A stretch of DNA of 64,000 nt from Microbulbifer sp. MKSA007 (GTDB lineage Bacteria > Pseudomonadota > Gammaproteobacteria > Pseudomonadales > Cellvibrionaceae), in NCBI GenBank assembly GCA_032615215.1, contig CP128433.1:186001-250000 (forward strand), read 5' to 3'. Below are positions 57,358-64,000 of the stretch, piece by piece. How positions within the stretch are numbered: the stretch's first letter is position 1; each line of letters begins with the position of its first letter. Position numbers and translations under genes: made by a program. The notes below the pieces were generated by a model. That model was not told the DNA's origin. It did not search any database and worked only from the letters and a program-made list of their open reading frames with translations.

Positions 57358-58583
57358 TGAAGCGCGTGGTTGTTACAGGAATGGCCGGAATATCCCCTAT
57401 CGGCCAGGGTTGGGACTCGGTTAGTCAGGCTTTACAGAGCGGTCTTTCAGGCATTTCCTACATGGAAGACTGGGATAAGTATGAGGGGCTTGAAACCCGA
57501 CTGGGCGCGCCGGTAAAGGACTTCGAAAAACCGGCTCACTACAACCGTAAACGTGTGCGTAGCATGGGGCGCGTTTCATTAATGGCGGTTCGCGCCAGTG
57601 AGATTGCGCTTGAGGATGCGGGATTGTTGGATGACCCCATTCTCAAAAGTGGTGCTGTCGGAGTCTCCTATGGCTCGTCAGCAGGCACTCCGTCAGCAGT
57701 GGCTGATTTCGGCAATATGTTGATAAATCACCGCACCGACGGCCTCAATGCGACCAGTTATATAAAAATGATGTCCCATACGGCGGCGGTCAATATTGGG
57801 GTATTTTTCGGTTTGTGTGGACGGGTTTATACCACAAGTTCCGCTTGTACCTCTGGAAGCCAGGGGATTGGGTATGCCTATGAGGCAATTCGCAATGGTA
57901 GCCAAACCATTATGGTGGCCGGTGGTGCAGAGGAGTTGTGTGCAACTGAGGCTGCGGTCTTTGACACCTTATATGCGACTTCAACAAAGAACGACACCCC
58001 TGAATTGTCTCCTCGTCCCTTCGACCGCAACCGGGATGGATTAGTTATCGGCGAGGGCGCCGGTACACTTATCTTGGAAGAGTATGAGCACGCGATTGCC
58101 CGTGGAGCCAGGATTTATGCAGAGGTCGTAGGGTTTGGAACCAACTCTGATGGCAGCCACGTTACCCAACCTCAATCGGCAACTATGCAGGTGGCATTGC
58201 AGCAGGCAATAGCACAGGCTGGGGTAGAGACTAGCGAAATAGGTTATGTCAGTGCGCATGGCACAGCTACGGACCGAGGCGATATTGCGGAAAGCCACGC
58301 AACCCGTAATGCATTTGGGCGTGCAGTACCCATAAGTTCTCTTAAGAGCTATACCGGTCATACGTTGGGTGCTTGTGGCGCACTGGAGGCTTGGGCAAGC
58401 ATTCAGATGATGCGTAATGGTTGGTTCCATCCCACGATTAATTTGGCTGAGATTGATTCTGACTGTGCGGAATTGGATTATATCCAGGGCAGTGGAAAGC
58501 ACATCGATACTGAGTATGTGATGAGTAATAATTTTGCCTTTGGCGGAATCAATACATCTTTAATATTTAAAAGACGTATTTAA
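57357..58583 (+). CDS. Beta-ketoacyl synthase (FabF-like), last in cluster
   Basis: 408 residues, one-base overlap with the reductase. Cysteine nucleophile at about residue 164 (TTSSACTSGSQG), histidines in SAHGTATDRGD and KSYTGHTLGACG. Compare ApeR, which is thought to start elongation. Last gene of the co-directional APE run. Confidence 0.94.
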   Translation: MKRVVVTGMAGISPIGQGWDSVSQALQSGLSGISYMEDWDKYEGLETRLGAPVKDFEKPAHYNRKRVRSMGRVSLMAVRASEIALEDAGLLDDPILKSGAVGVSYGSSAGTPSAVADFGNMLINHRTDGLNATSYIKMMSHTAAVNIGVFFGLCGRVYTTSSACTSGSQGIGYAYEAIRNGSQTIMVAGGAEELCATEAAVFDTLYATSTKNDTPELSPRPFDRNRDGLVIGEGAGTLILEEYEHAIARGARIYAEVVGFGTNSDGSHVTQPQSATMQVALQQAIAQAGVETSEIGYVSAHGTATDRGDIAESHATRNAFGRAVPISSLKSYTGHTLGACGALEAWASIQMMRNGWFHPTINLAEIDSDCAELDYIQGSGKHIDTEYVMSNNFAFGGINTSLIFKRRI

Positions 58584-58619
58584 TTTTCCTCTTAGAGAGC
58601 TTTAATCTAGGGATAGCAT

Positions 58620-59153
58620 ATGAAGTGGGTACTGGCTGTAGTTTCGACAATTCTTTTGGCTCAGCCAGTTACTGCTGATGAACTCCTAGTGAGTTTTGGC
58701 GGTGGCCCGCAGCCTGAATCAAGTCAGAATAATAAAACCTACGGGATAGATTACTCCTTTAAAACTTTTGAAAAGAGTTACCGTCAGCATATTGATATAG
58801 GTGTTAGCTATACAGAGCTAACTACTGATGCCGATGAAAATAAACGTATAAGAGCGTTTTCCATCTATCCTCAATTAAATTTATATCCCAGGCAAAGAAG
58901 TTGGGGGCAACCTTATTTCTTTGTTAGAGCGTTGGGTCCTAGCTATATTTCCAGCAACCAATTGGGAAACCGTCGTCAGGATAATAACTTTTCTTTCCAG
59001 GCACAGGTTGGATATGCTGCGCGAATTAACTGGAGAGGGAAAGAAGATCTGGTGCTAATGGTTTCCTGGAAACACTTCTCCAACGCCAACCTGTTCAGTG
59101 ACAATGATGGAATAGATGTTCCGTTTGTTATTAATTTGGGCATGAAAATCTGA
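58620..59153 (+). CDS. PagL-like lipid A 3-O-deacylase (acyloxyacyl hydrolase)
   Basis: 177 residues with a signal peptide ending VTADEL. The C-terminal part reads WKHFSNANLFSDNDGIDVPF: PagL has a His, a Ser two later and an acid 14 after the His; here His152, Ser154 and Asp166 fit, with Asp instead of Glu. Outer membrane eight-strand barrel that would deacylate lipid A. It lies 36 bases after the APE cluster, so a link to polyene display is possible but unproven. Confidence 0.82.
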   Translation: MKWVLAVVSTILLAQPVTADELLVSFGGGPQPESSQNNKTYGIDYSFKTFEKSYRQHIDIGVSYTELTTDADENKRIRAFSIYPQLNLYPRQRSWGQPYFFVRALGPSYISSNQLGNRRQDNNFSFQAQVGYAARINWRGKEDLVLMVSWKHFSNANLFSDNDGIDVPFVINLGMKI

Positions 59154-59207
59154 TTTCCAGTTAAGATAGCTCCCCAGTAGTCACAGCTACTGGGGATATA
59201 AAAGCTA

Positions 59208-59606
59208 TCAAATGGACAGTTCTTTTATAATTGCATCATTCAAATTTCTAACCCAGCGATTGTAGTTTCTGTGAATGGTGTAATATTTTTCACTATAGTC
59301 AAGCATATCGCTGTCTTTATAGGTGATACTATAACTACTAAGGCTATATATAATATCTGCTTCAGCATGATGCTTGCGAACGTTAATGGTGGCTAATATT
59401 TTCCCAGGAGCAACTTGTTGACAAGTCCAGTTTCTCGCGATACACCCTGCAATAATTGATGTTTTAATTGAATCTTGAGTTTGAGCTGACCCGTCAAGAC
59501 GATCGGGAATTAGTCTACTTTCAATATTCATAACCGGATTACTTGTACAGCCAGAGACTATTAATGCAAAGGCTGCAATAGATATAGATTTAATAATATA
59601 ATTCAT
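59208..59606 (-). CDS. Small lipoprotein, unknown function
   Basis: 132 residues, lipobox VSGC near residue 19. The mature part has TSIIAGCIARNWTCQQVAPGK and ends with an IHRNYNRWVRNL motif. Two cysteines in the mature domain could pair. Downstream of and on the same strand as the next gene, which points to a two-gene unit. Function unknown. Confidence 0.75.
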   Translation of the reverse strand: MNYIIKSISIAAFALIVSGCTSNPVMNIESRLIPDRLDGSAQTQDSIKTSIIAGCIARNWTCQQVAPGKILATINVRKHHAEADIIYSLSSYSITYKDSDMLDYSEKYYTIHRNYNRWVRNLNDAIIKELSI

Positions 59607-59629
59607 GAAATTTCCTTATTGGGGTGAAG

Positions 59630-60121
59630 CTAAATTTTATGGTTTCTAGAGATCCACTTAGCTACGTCATTACCAAGGGTGTGAACACAACGTTCGAGAA
59701 CACTGCAGGAGCTTTTGAATTTATAAAATAAACCTCCACTTGAATTTCTGGTGGTCTTGAGAGTATCTATCAAGTCGCCGTTTTTGTAGAGTTCAGCCTC
59801 AATTGAGACTGATTTTTGATGGCTACCTGAAATATATCTTCCGCTATATGCATTGAGAATTGTTAATTTAAGACTGTATCCCTCTGATTGAATATCCAAC
59901 TCTGGGTCTAGTGAACTGGCAAATCCATGCTTACCAAGAAATTTCTTGGTTGAGCTAGCAAATTGATAACCAAGGTTGTTACACTCATTAACTATATTGG
60001 ATGCAATTAATCCTTCATCGTGATATTCGGCTTTTTTATTGATGGAAATCAGGCCATCTCCATAAGCGGATAGTGAGAGGCTGAAAACAGCACCAAACAA
60101 TAAAATTCCTTTAATCTTCAT
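59630..60121 (-). CDS. Secreted protein of unknown function
   Basis: 163 residues, signal peptide ending SAYGDGL. Cysteines in VNECNNLG, KSSCSVLERCVH. The C-terminal part (FKSSCSVLERCVHTLGNDVAKWI) looks like a small widespread periplasmic family of unknown role. Lies 23 bases upstream of the lipoprotein gene. Confidence 0.7.
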   Translation of the reverse strand: MKIKGILLFGAVFSLSLSAYGDGLISINKKAEYHDEGLIASNIVNECNNLGYQFASSTKKFLGKHGFASSLDPELDIQSEGYSLKLTILNAYSGRYISGSHQKSVSIEAELYKNGDLIDTLKTTRNSSGGLFYKFKSSCSVLERCVHTLGNDVAKWISRNHKI

Positions 60122-60395
60122 ATAATCTCTTTGTAAGTAAGGAGCAGACCACTTAAATAAAAATAGATAAAACTATAAGTTGGGGAGGTCGTCTTAGGTT
60201 GCGTAATTTACCAAAATAAGTAGATAGGTAGTAGATCCTGGATTGATGGTAGAGGTGGATAAGAATTCATCATACGCAAAAAGCAGGGTTAGCCCATACG
60301 GCTTAAAGACTGAAATGATGTAACTTTACTGATTTCAAGCAAACTAGATAACCCTATGATTTAAATGCAAATTTTCTCAAATAATTAATCTTTTT

Positions 60396-61277
60396 TTATC
60401 CTGCTGAGTCACATAATTCCATCCATCGTTTAATTCCGGCGCTTCTGTATTTTTGTCGATGCAGGACAAAATAGAACTCTCGATGAAAGTCTCTATGTGG
60501 TACGGGTAGCTCAATAAGCGATCCGCGCTTTAAAGCATCAGTTAATGAAACACGGGAAAGGCAACTGATTCCCAGCCCCGCTTCTACGGCTCGCTTGATC
60601 GCTTCTGTATGTTGTAATTCCAATAGGATATGTAGTTGTGGCAATAGCCCTGCCATGGCTCTCTCAAAAGTCTGTCGCGTTCCAGAGCCCGACTCCCGGG
60701 TGATCCAGGTCGCACCGATCAGGTCTTTATCGGCGAGGCGCTTGCGGCTTGCCAGAGGGTGGTTGGGTGCACAGAAAACAACCAGCTCATCATGGCGCCA
60801 GGGAATGATTTCCAGATCCGGGTGATTGATCTCTCCTTCAATTAATCCCAGGTCCAATTCAAAATTGAGCACCCTCTCGGCAATCGCTGCGGTATTGGCA
60901 ACTTCCAGTTGTACTTGAGTACCGGGCTGCTCTTCCATATAACGAGCCATCACGCTGGCTGTCAGGTAGTTGCCAATAGTTAGGGTGGCTCCGATCTTCA
61001 GGCTTCCCAGTTCCCGGTGAGTGGCCAGTGTCTGCTCAAGTTCCTGGGCTCGTTCCAGGAGTTCTTCCGCCCTTGGCCACAATTGCCGTCCCAGTTCATT
61101 GAGACGCAATCGCTTACCGGTGCGCTCGAACAGGCGCAATTCAAACTGCTGTTCAAACTCTTTCAGCGCTGTGGAGGCTGCGGACTGGGACATACTCAGG
61201 CTCTCCGCAGCACGACTGACATTCTCGTGATGGGCACAGGCAAGGAACACCTCTAACTGGCGGAGCGTGTAGCGCAA
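60396..61277 (-). CDS. LysR-family regulator, FinR-like
   Basis: 293 residues. N-terminal winged helix (MRYTLRQLEVFLACAHHENVS, recognition helix SQSAASTALKEFE). Divergent from fpr with about 120 bases between starts, the same arrangement as finR/fpr in Pseudomonas, where FinR activates fpr under oxidative stress. Role inferred from that synteny. Confidence 0.88.
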   Translation of the reverse strand: MRYTLRQLEVFLACAHHENVSRAAESLSMSQSAASTALKEFEQQFELRLFERTGKRLRLNELGRQLWPRAEELLERAQELEQTLATHRELGSLKIGATLTIGNYLTASVMARYMEEQPGTQVQLEVANTAAIAERVLNFELDLGLIEGEINHPDLEIIPWRHDELVVFCAPNHPLASRKRLADKDLIGATWITRESGSGTRQTFERAMAGLLPQLHILLELQHTEAIKRAVEAGLGISCLSRVSLTDALKRGSLIELPVPHRDFHREFYFVLHRQKYRSAGIKRWMELCDSAG

Positions 61278-61401
61278 AGGGATATCTCCAGTTGATCGTT
61301 AAAATAGATAAGGAATATCGAAATATCCCACTTTGCCAATAGATCTTCTAGGGCTAAAATTCAACTATCAAGAGACTCGTGGAATAACCGGTTTTAAGTT
61401 T

Positions 61402-62178
61402 ATGTCCAAATTGAATATAGAGAAGGTGTTGGAAGTCCATCACTGGAACGACACACTGTTTAGCTTCAAGACCACCCGGGATTCGGGTTTTCGCTTCGAG
61501 AACGGACATTTCACGATGATCGGTTTGCAGCAGGACAATGGCCGTCCACTGCTGCGCGCCTACTCTATTGCTAGTGCCAACTACGAAGATGAGTTGGAAT
61601 TCTTCAGTATCAAGGTTCCCGATGGCCCCCTGACCTCCCGCCTGCAGAAGATTAAGCCGGGCGATGAGATCTACGTGAGCCAAAAACCCACCGGTACTCT
61701 GGTGGCGGACCACCTGCTGCCGGGCAAGCGCCTGTGGTTGCTGTCCACGGGTACTGGCTTGGCACCTTTCATGAGCATCATCAAAGATCCCACGGTCTAC
61801 GAGCGTTTTGACCAGGTAATCCTTACTCACGGTGTTCGCTATGTTTCTGAGCTGGCTTACCAAGAGCAGATCGAGAACGAATTGCCGGAACACGAGTACT
61901 TTGGCGAGATGGTACGCGAGCAACTGCTTTACTACCCAACCGTGACCCGTGAGCCCTATCGGAATACTGGCCGCCTGACTGATCTCATGCTGTCCGGAAA
62001 GCTTTTCACCGATCTGGGTGTGCCCAAGCCGAGTGTTGAGGAAGATCGCTTTATGCTGTGCGGCAGCCCGGCAATGCTGAAGGATCTCACCAATATCCTC
62101 GATGACTGGGGATTCAAGGAGACCCGCGCAGGTGTACCTCACGAGTATGTGATTGAGCGCGCTTTCGTCGAAAAATAA
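61402..62178 (+). CDS. fpr: Ferredoxin/flavodoxin NADP+ reductase
   Basis: 258 residues from ATG 61402; an open frame upstream to 61333 is not family-like. Moves electrons between NADPH and ferredoxin or flavodoxin. FAD site RAYSIASAN, NADP site LSTGTGLAPFMSI, and C-terminal CGSPAMLKDLTNIL with the final VEK. Followed by a long terminator. Confidence 0.96.
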   Translation: MSKLNIEKVLEVHHWNDTLFSFKTTRDSGFRFENGHFTMIGLQQDNGRPLLRAYSIASANYEDELEFFSIKVPDGPLTSRLQKIKPGDEIYVSQKPTGTLVADHLLPGKRLWLLSTGTGLAPFMSIIKDPTVYERFDQVILTHGVRYVSELAYQEQIENELPEHEYFGEMVREQLLYYPTVTREPYRNTGRLTDLMLSGKLFTDLGVPKPSVEEDRFMLCGSPAMLKDLTNILDDWGFKETRAGVPHEYVIERAFVEK

Positions 62179-62190
62179 GTTGGTCAGTCC

Positions 62191-62231
62191 ACCCATAAAA
62201 AAACCACCCTCGCGGTGGTTTTTTTATGGGT
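62191..62231. terminator. Long bidirectional terminator after fpr
   Basis: Eighteen-base perfect inverted repeat (62191-62208 and 62214-62231; core AACCACC / GGTGGTT), loop CTCGC, with T-runs on both strands from the stem itself. Confidence 0.92.
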
Positions 62232-62317
62232 GAAATACAGATTCCCGAAACTATCCTGATCTTGTGAAACCCCTGCCTTCTATTCTGACTTGAGGGGAGC
62301 TTGCTGGGAGTGGCTAG

Positions 62318-62881
62318 ATGAAGCTGTTTTCACTGGGTGTATTACTGATTTCCTTTTTCTGGCTGGGTGCCTGTACCCGGGTGCCGGAGGGGGTTGAGCC
62401 TGTCCAAAACTTCCAGCTACAGCGATATTTAGGTCACTGGTATGAGATTGCTCGATTGGATCACTCATTCGAGCGCGGCCTGACCCAGGTAACTGCCGAC
62501 TACAGTCTCAACCATGATGGTTCTGTCGCGGTGATCAATACCGGCTATTCAAAAGCGCGTGATGCCTGGCAAATGGCGGAGGGGAGGGCCGAGTTTGTCG
62601 GCCCGAAAAATGTGGGCCATTTGAAAGTCTCTTTTCTTGGCCCCTTTTACTCATCCTATATCGTGATTGCTCTATCGGATGACTACCAATACGCGATGGT
62701 ATCTGGCTACGATAAATCCTATCTGTGGATATTGTCCCGCACCCCAACCATGCCCAAGGGTGTGTTGGAGCAGTTTTTACAGAAGGCCAAAGCTTTGGGG
62801 TATCCCGTCGACCAGATGATATTTCCCAAGCAAGAGGCTAAGCCCGGAAATAAGCCCTCGGTGCAGCCCTCAGGGTCGTGA
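62318..62881 (+). CDS. blc: Outer membrane lipocalin Blc
   Basis: 187 residues. Lipoprotein signal ending LGAC. Lipocalin motif LGHWYEIARLDHSFERGL and the second motif YAMVSGYDKSYLWILSRTP. Binds lipids or lysophospholipids in the outer membrane. Has a C-terminal proline/serine-rich tail. Overlaps the 3' end of the convergent gene by 12 bases. Confidence 0.95.
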   Translation: MKLFSLGVLLISFFWLGACTRVPEGVEPVQNFQLQRYLGHWYEIARLDHSFERGLTQVTADYSLNHDGSVAVINTGYSKARDAWQMAEGRAEFVGPKNVGHLKVSFLGPFYSSYIVIALSDDYQYAMVSGYDKSYLWILSRTPTMPKGVLEQFLQKAKALGYPVDQMIFPKQEAKPGNKPSVQPSGS

Positions 62882-64000
62882 TCTGTTCAAAAACCTGCGT
62901 TCCCACCACCAGCTTATACACACTAGTAACAGCAATATAAGGGCCGGCCATTGGCGCCCCAACAAAACCCTGTTTGCCTGATTATTTGCTTCTGGCCCCA
63001 AACGTGCGGCAGCCATTAGTTGGGTTTCCCTGGCATTCAGGGACTGCTGCCATAGAGGCCAGTCCTCTTTGGCAAAGATATAGAAGTCTAGTACCGACTC
63101 CCCTTCCAATTTAGTCCAAAGCTGGTGCCAACCTGAATTTTGGGGCCAGAAGCTGTAGCACTGACCCTGGGAACTTCTGCTTGCGGCGATTCCTTTGGTA
63201 GAGCGGGAGCTATCTTGAAACTCTGATAAGAATGGACTCTGATCAGAAAAAAGTGGGCTGCATAGGGTGATGCGTTCTTGTGTACGCGGTAACTCATTGG
63301 AGAGGATTACTGGCTGCTGACTACCCAAATGCTTGAGTTGGTAATCAATAATGGACTTCCACAGGCTGGCGAATTCAGTAGTAAAGCCACTGGTTAGCCA
63401 GCGATGGCTGTCACTAAATAGGATAAATCCCAGGTGTTGTGTCTCAGTCGAACGCCCCCAGAAAAGCGGATTTTCTCTGTCACCCAGTAATAAGTCGCTG
63501 GAGCTGGGCTGCACGGCTAAAAGGCCTAGATTGCGAAGTGGGGGAATCTCCGAATTGTCCGCTTTTTGGTAGCCAAAGCCGGAATGTAAGTGGGTGGCTT
63601 CTTCCTTTTGTAGAGGCATGGATTGGGCAGCAGCGTACTGGAGAAACTCTTCAGAGCTATCGCTAGTGACTAACCACAACAGTGACTTTGTAGTGGCCAG
63701 CTCGTTGAGCTGACGCTTTTGCAGAGCGGAAAATTGTGGCCACAAACTGCTGTCGAGTATCACTAAATCGAAGGGACTTTCATTCGTGAATAAATCCGCA
63801 GACCCGGTAAGTCGAAGGCCGTTGAGAGTTTCTTTTCTTATGATTTCAGGTGCCAACTGGGTCATCACTTGTGCTGTTACACCGGATTGGCGCAGCCAGC
63901 GAGAGAGGGCTGCCGTCTCAAAAGAGGGGCGTGCCAGCCACAGTAACAATTTGGGTTGGAGCGGTTCTCGCACCAGGATGGGTAAAGGATCTGTATGGGT
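62870..64000 (-). CDS. C-terminal part of a membrane protein (DUF4350-like), 5' end outside window
   Basis: The frame is open to the window end; no start is certain, so about 376 residues are visible. The C-terminus has a transmembrane helix (WPALILLLLVCISWWWERRFL). The rest may be a glutamine-amidotransferase-like, vWA-type or DUF4350 domain (FDLVILDSSLWPQFSALQKRQL). Similar C-terminal parts occur in large BatA-type proteins near MoxR genes; this is a guess. Confidence 0.65.
   Translation of the reverse strand, partial: THTDPLPILVREPLQPKLLLWLARPSFETAALSRWLRQSGVTAQVMTQLAPEIIRKETLNGLRLTGSADLFTNESPFDLVILDSSLWPQFSALQKRQLNELATTKSLLWLVTSDSSEEFLQYAAAQSMPLQKEEATHLHSGFGYQKADNSEIPPLRNLGLLAVQPSSSDLLLGDRENPLFWGRSTETQHLGFILFSDSHRWLTSGFTTEFASLWKSIIDYQLKHLGSQQPVILSNELPRTQERITLCSPLFSDQSPFLSEFQDSSRSTKGIAASRSSQGQCYSFWPQNSGWHQLWTKLEGESVLDFYIFAKEDWPLWQQSLNARETQLMAAARLGPEANNQANRVLLGRQWPALILLLLVCISWWWERRFLNRSRP

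Noticed and set aside
41369..58583. Possibility that the cluster makes a fatty acid, xanthomonadin or flexirubin
   Set aside because: Two ACPs, chain-length-factor-like ketosynthase, DUF3261 lipoprotein, COG4648 membrane protein and MIO lyase together match the aryl polyene type; no chorismatase-like XanB2 or dialkylresorcinol genes are seen.
61354..62196. Long minus-strand open frame opposite fpr
   Set aside because: Antisense to a clear fpr gene; no domain, and the frame arises from third-position composition.
1..64000. tRNA, rRNA, CRISPR or insertion sequence
   Set aside because: Reading both strands by eye, I found no cloverleaf with CCA, no repeat-spacer pattern and no transposase; a short tRNA could be missed without a scan.

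Overview
The window looks like chromosomal DNA of a marine or soil-type gammaproteobacterium. The best guess is a Microbulbifer/Cellvibrionales relative. This is inferred from gene content and from synteny such as aroE / gamma-carbonic anhydrase / prlC / yheV and polA / engB / cytochrome c4 / dsbA. No rRNA, tRNA, CRISPR array, insertion sequence or prophage was seen.

Layout. 0-8 kb: the 3' part of aroE, a membrane protein, an AhpD-like protein with a LysR regulator, gamma-class carbonic anhydrase, oligopeptidase A (prlC), a zinc-ribbon protein and a MATE efflux protein. 9-18.4 kb: a cytochrome c oxidase locus holding the structural subunits (coxB with a fused cytochrome c domain, coxA, coxC), copper insertion proteins (ctaG/Cox11, SCO), SURF1, and heme O/A synthesis (cyoE, ctaA). 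18.4-26.4 kb: a CPBP protease, an M19 dipeptidase, three tiny membrane proteins, a TonB-dependent receptor, and the zinc importer znuBC / znuA, divergent around a palindrome that looks like a Zur operator. 26.7-34.8 kb: polA, a PRPP-synthetase paralog, a gene-poor interval with two or three candidate small RNAs, a Fur-box-controlled two-gene unit, engB, cytochrome c4 and dsbA. 34.8-41.3 kb: a diheme-like or monoheme membrane cytochrome, ecotin, two secreted paralogs, an ACT-domain protein, an MBL-like protein and an M28 peptidase.

41.4-58.6 kb is a complete aryl polyene (APE) type polyketide cluster. It has a phosphopantetheinyl transferase (divergent) and an 18-gene co-directional run with mostly overlapping starts and stops: a chain-length-factor-like ketosynthase, acyltransferase, two ACPs, membrane protein, AMP-ligase fused to a dehydratase, glycosyltransferase, LpxL-like acyltransferase, MIO-type ammonia lyase, thioesterase, LolA-like carrier, MMPL exporter, FAD oxidoreductase, DUF3261 lipoprotein, ketosynthase, dehydratase, ketoreductase and a second ketosynthase. 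By analogy with studied APE systems, an aromatic amino acid would be deaminated to an aryl-acrylate starter. The starter would be loaded on an ACP, elongated by an iterative type II system without enoyl reduction, attached to a lipid and moved to the outer membrane. A PagL-like lipid A 3-O-deacylase gene follows directly. 59-64 kb: two small secreted proteins, a FinR-like LysR regulator divergent from fpr, lipocalin blc, and the 3' part of a large membrane protein gene.

Eight genes in this window are interrupted by a one-base frameshift. Every one is repaired by adding a single base, and seven of the eight sit in a run of five to seven identical bases. This points to homopolymer under-calling in the assembly more than to true pseudogenes. 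These genes are annotated as whole units with the break position given.
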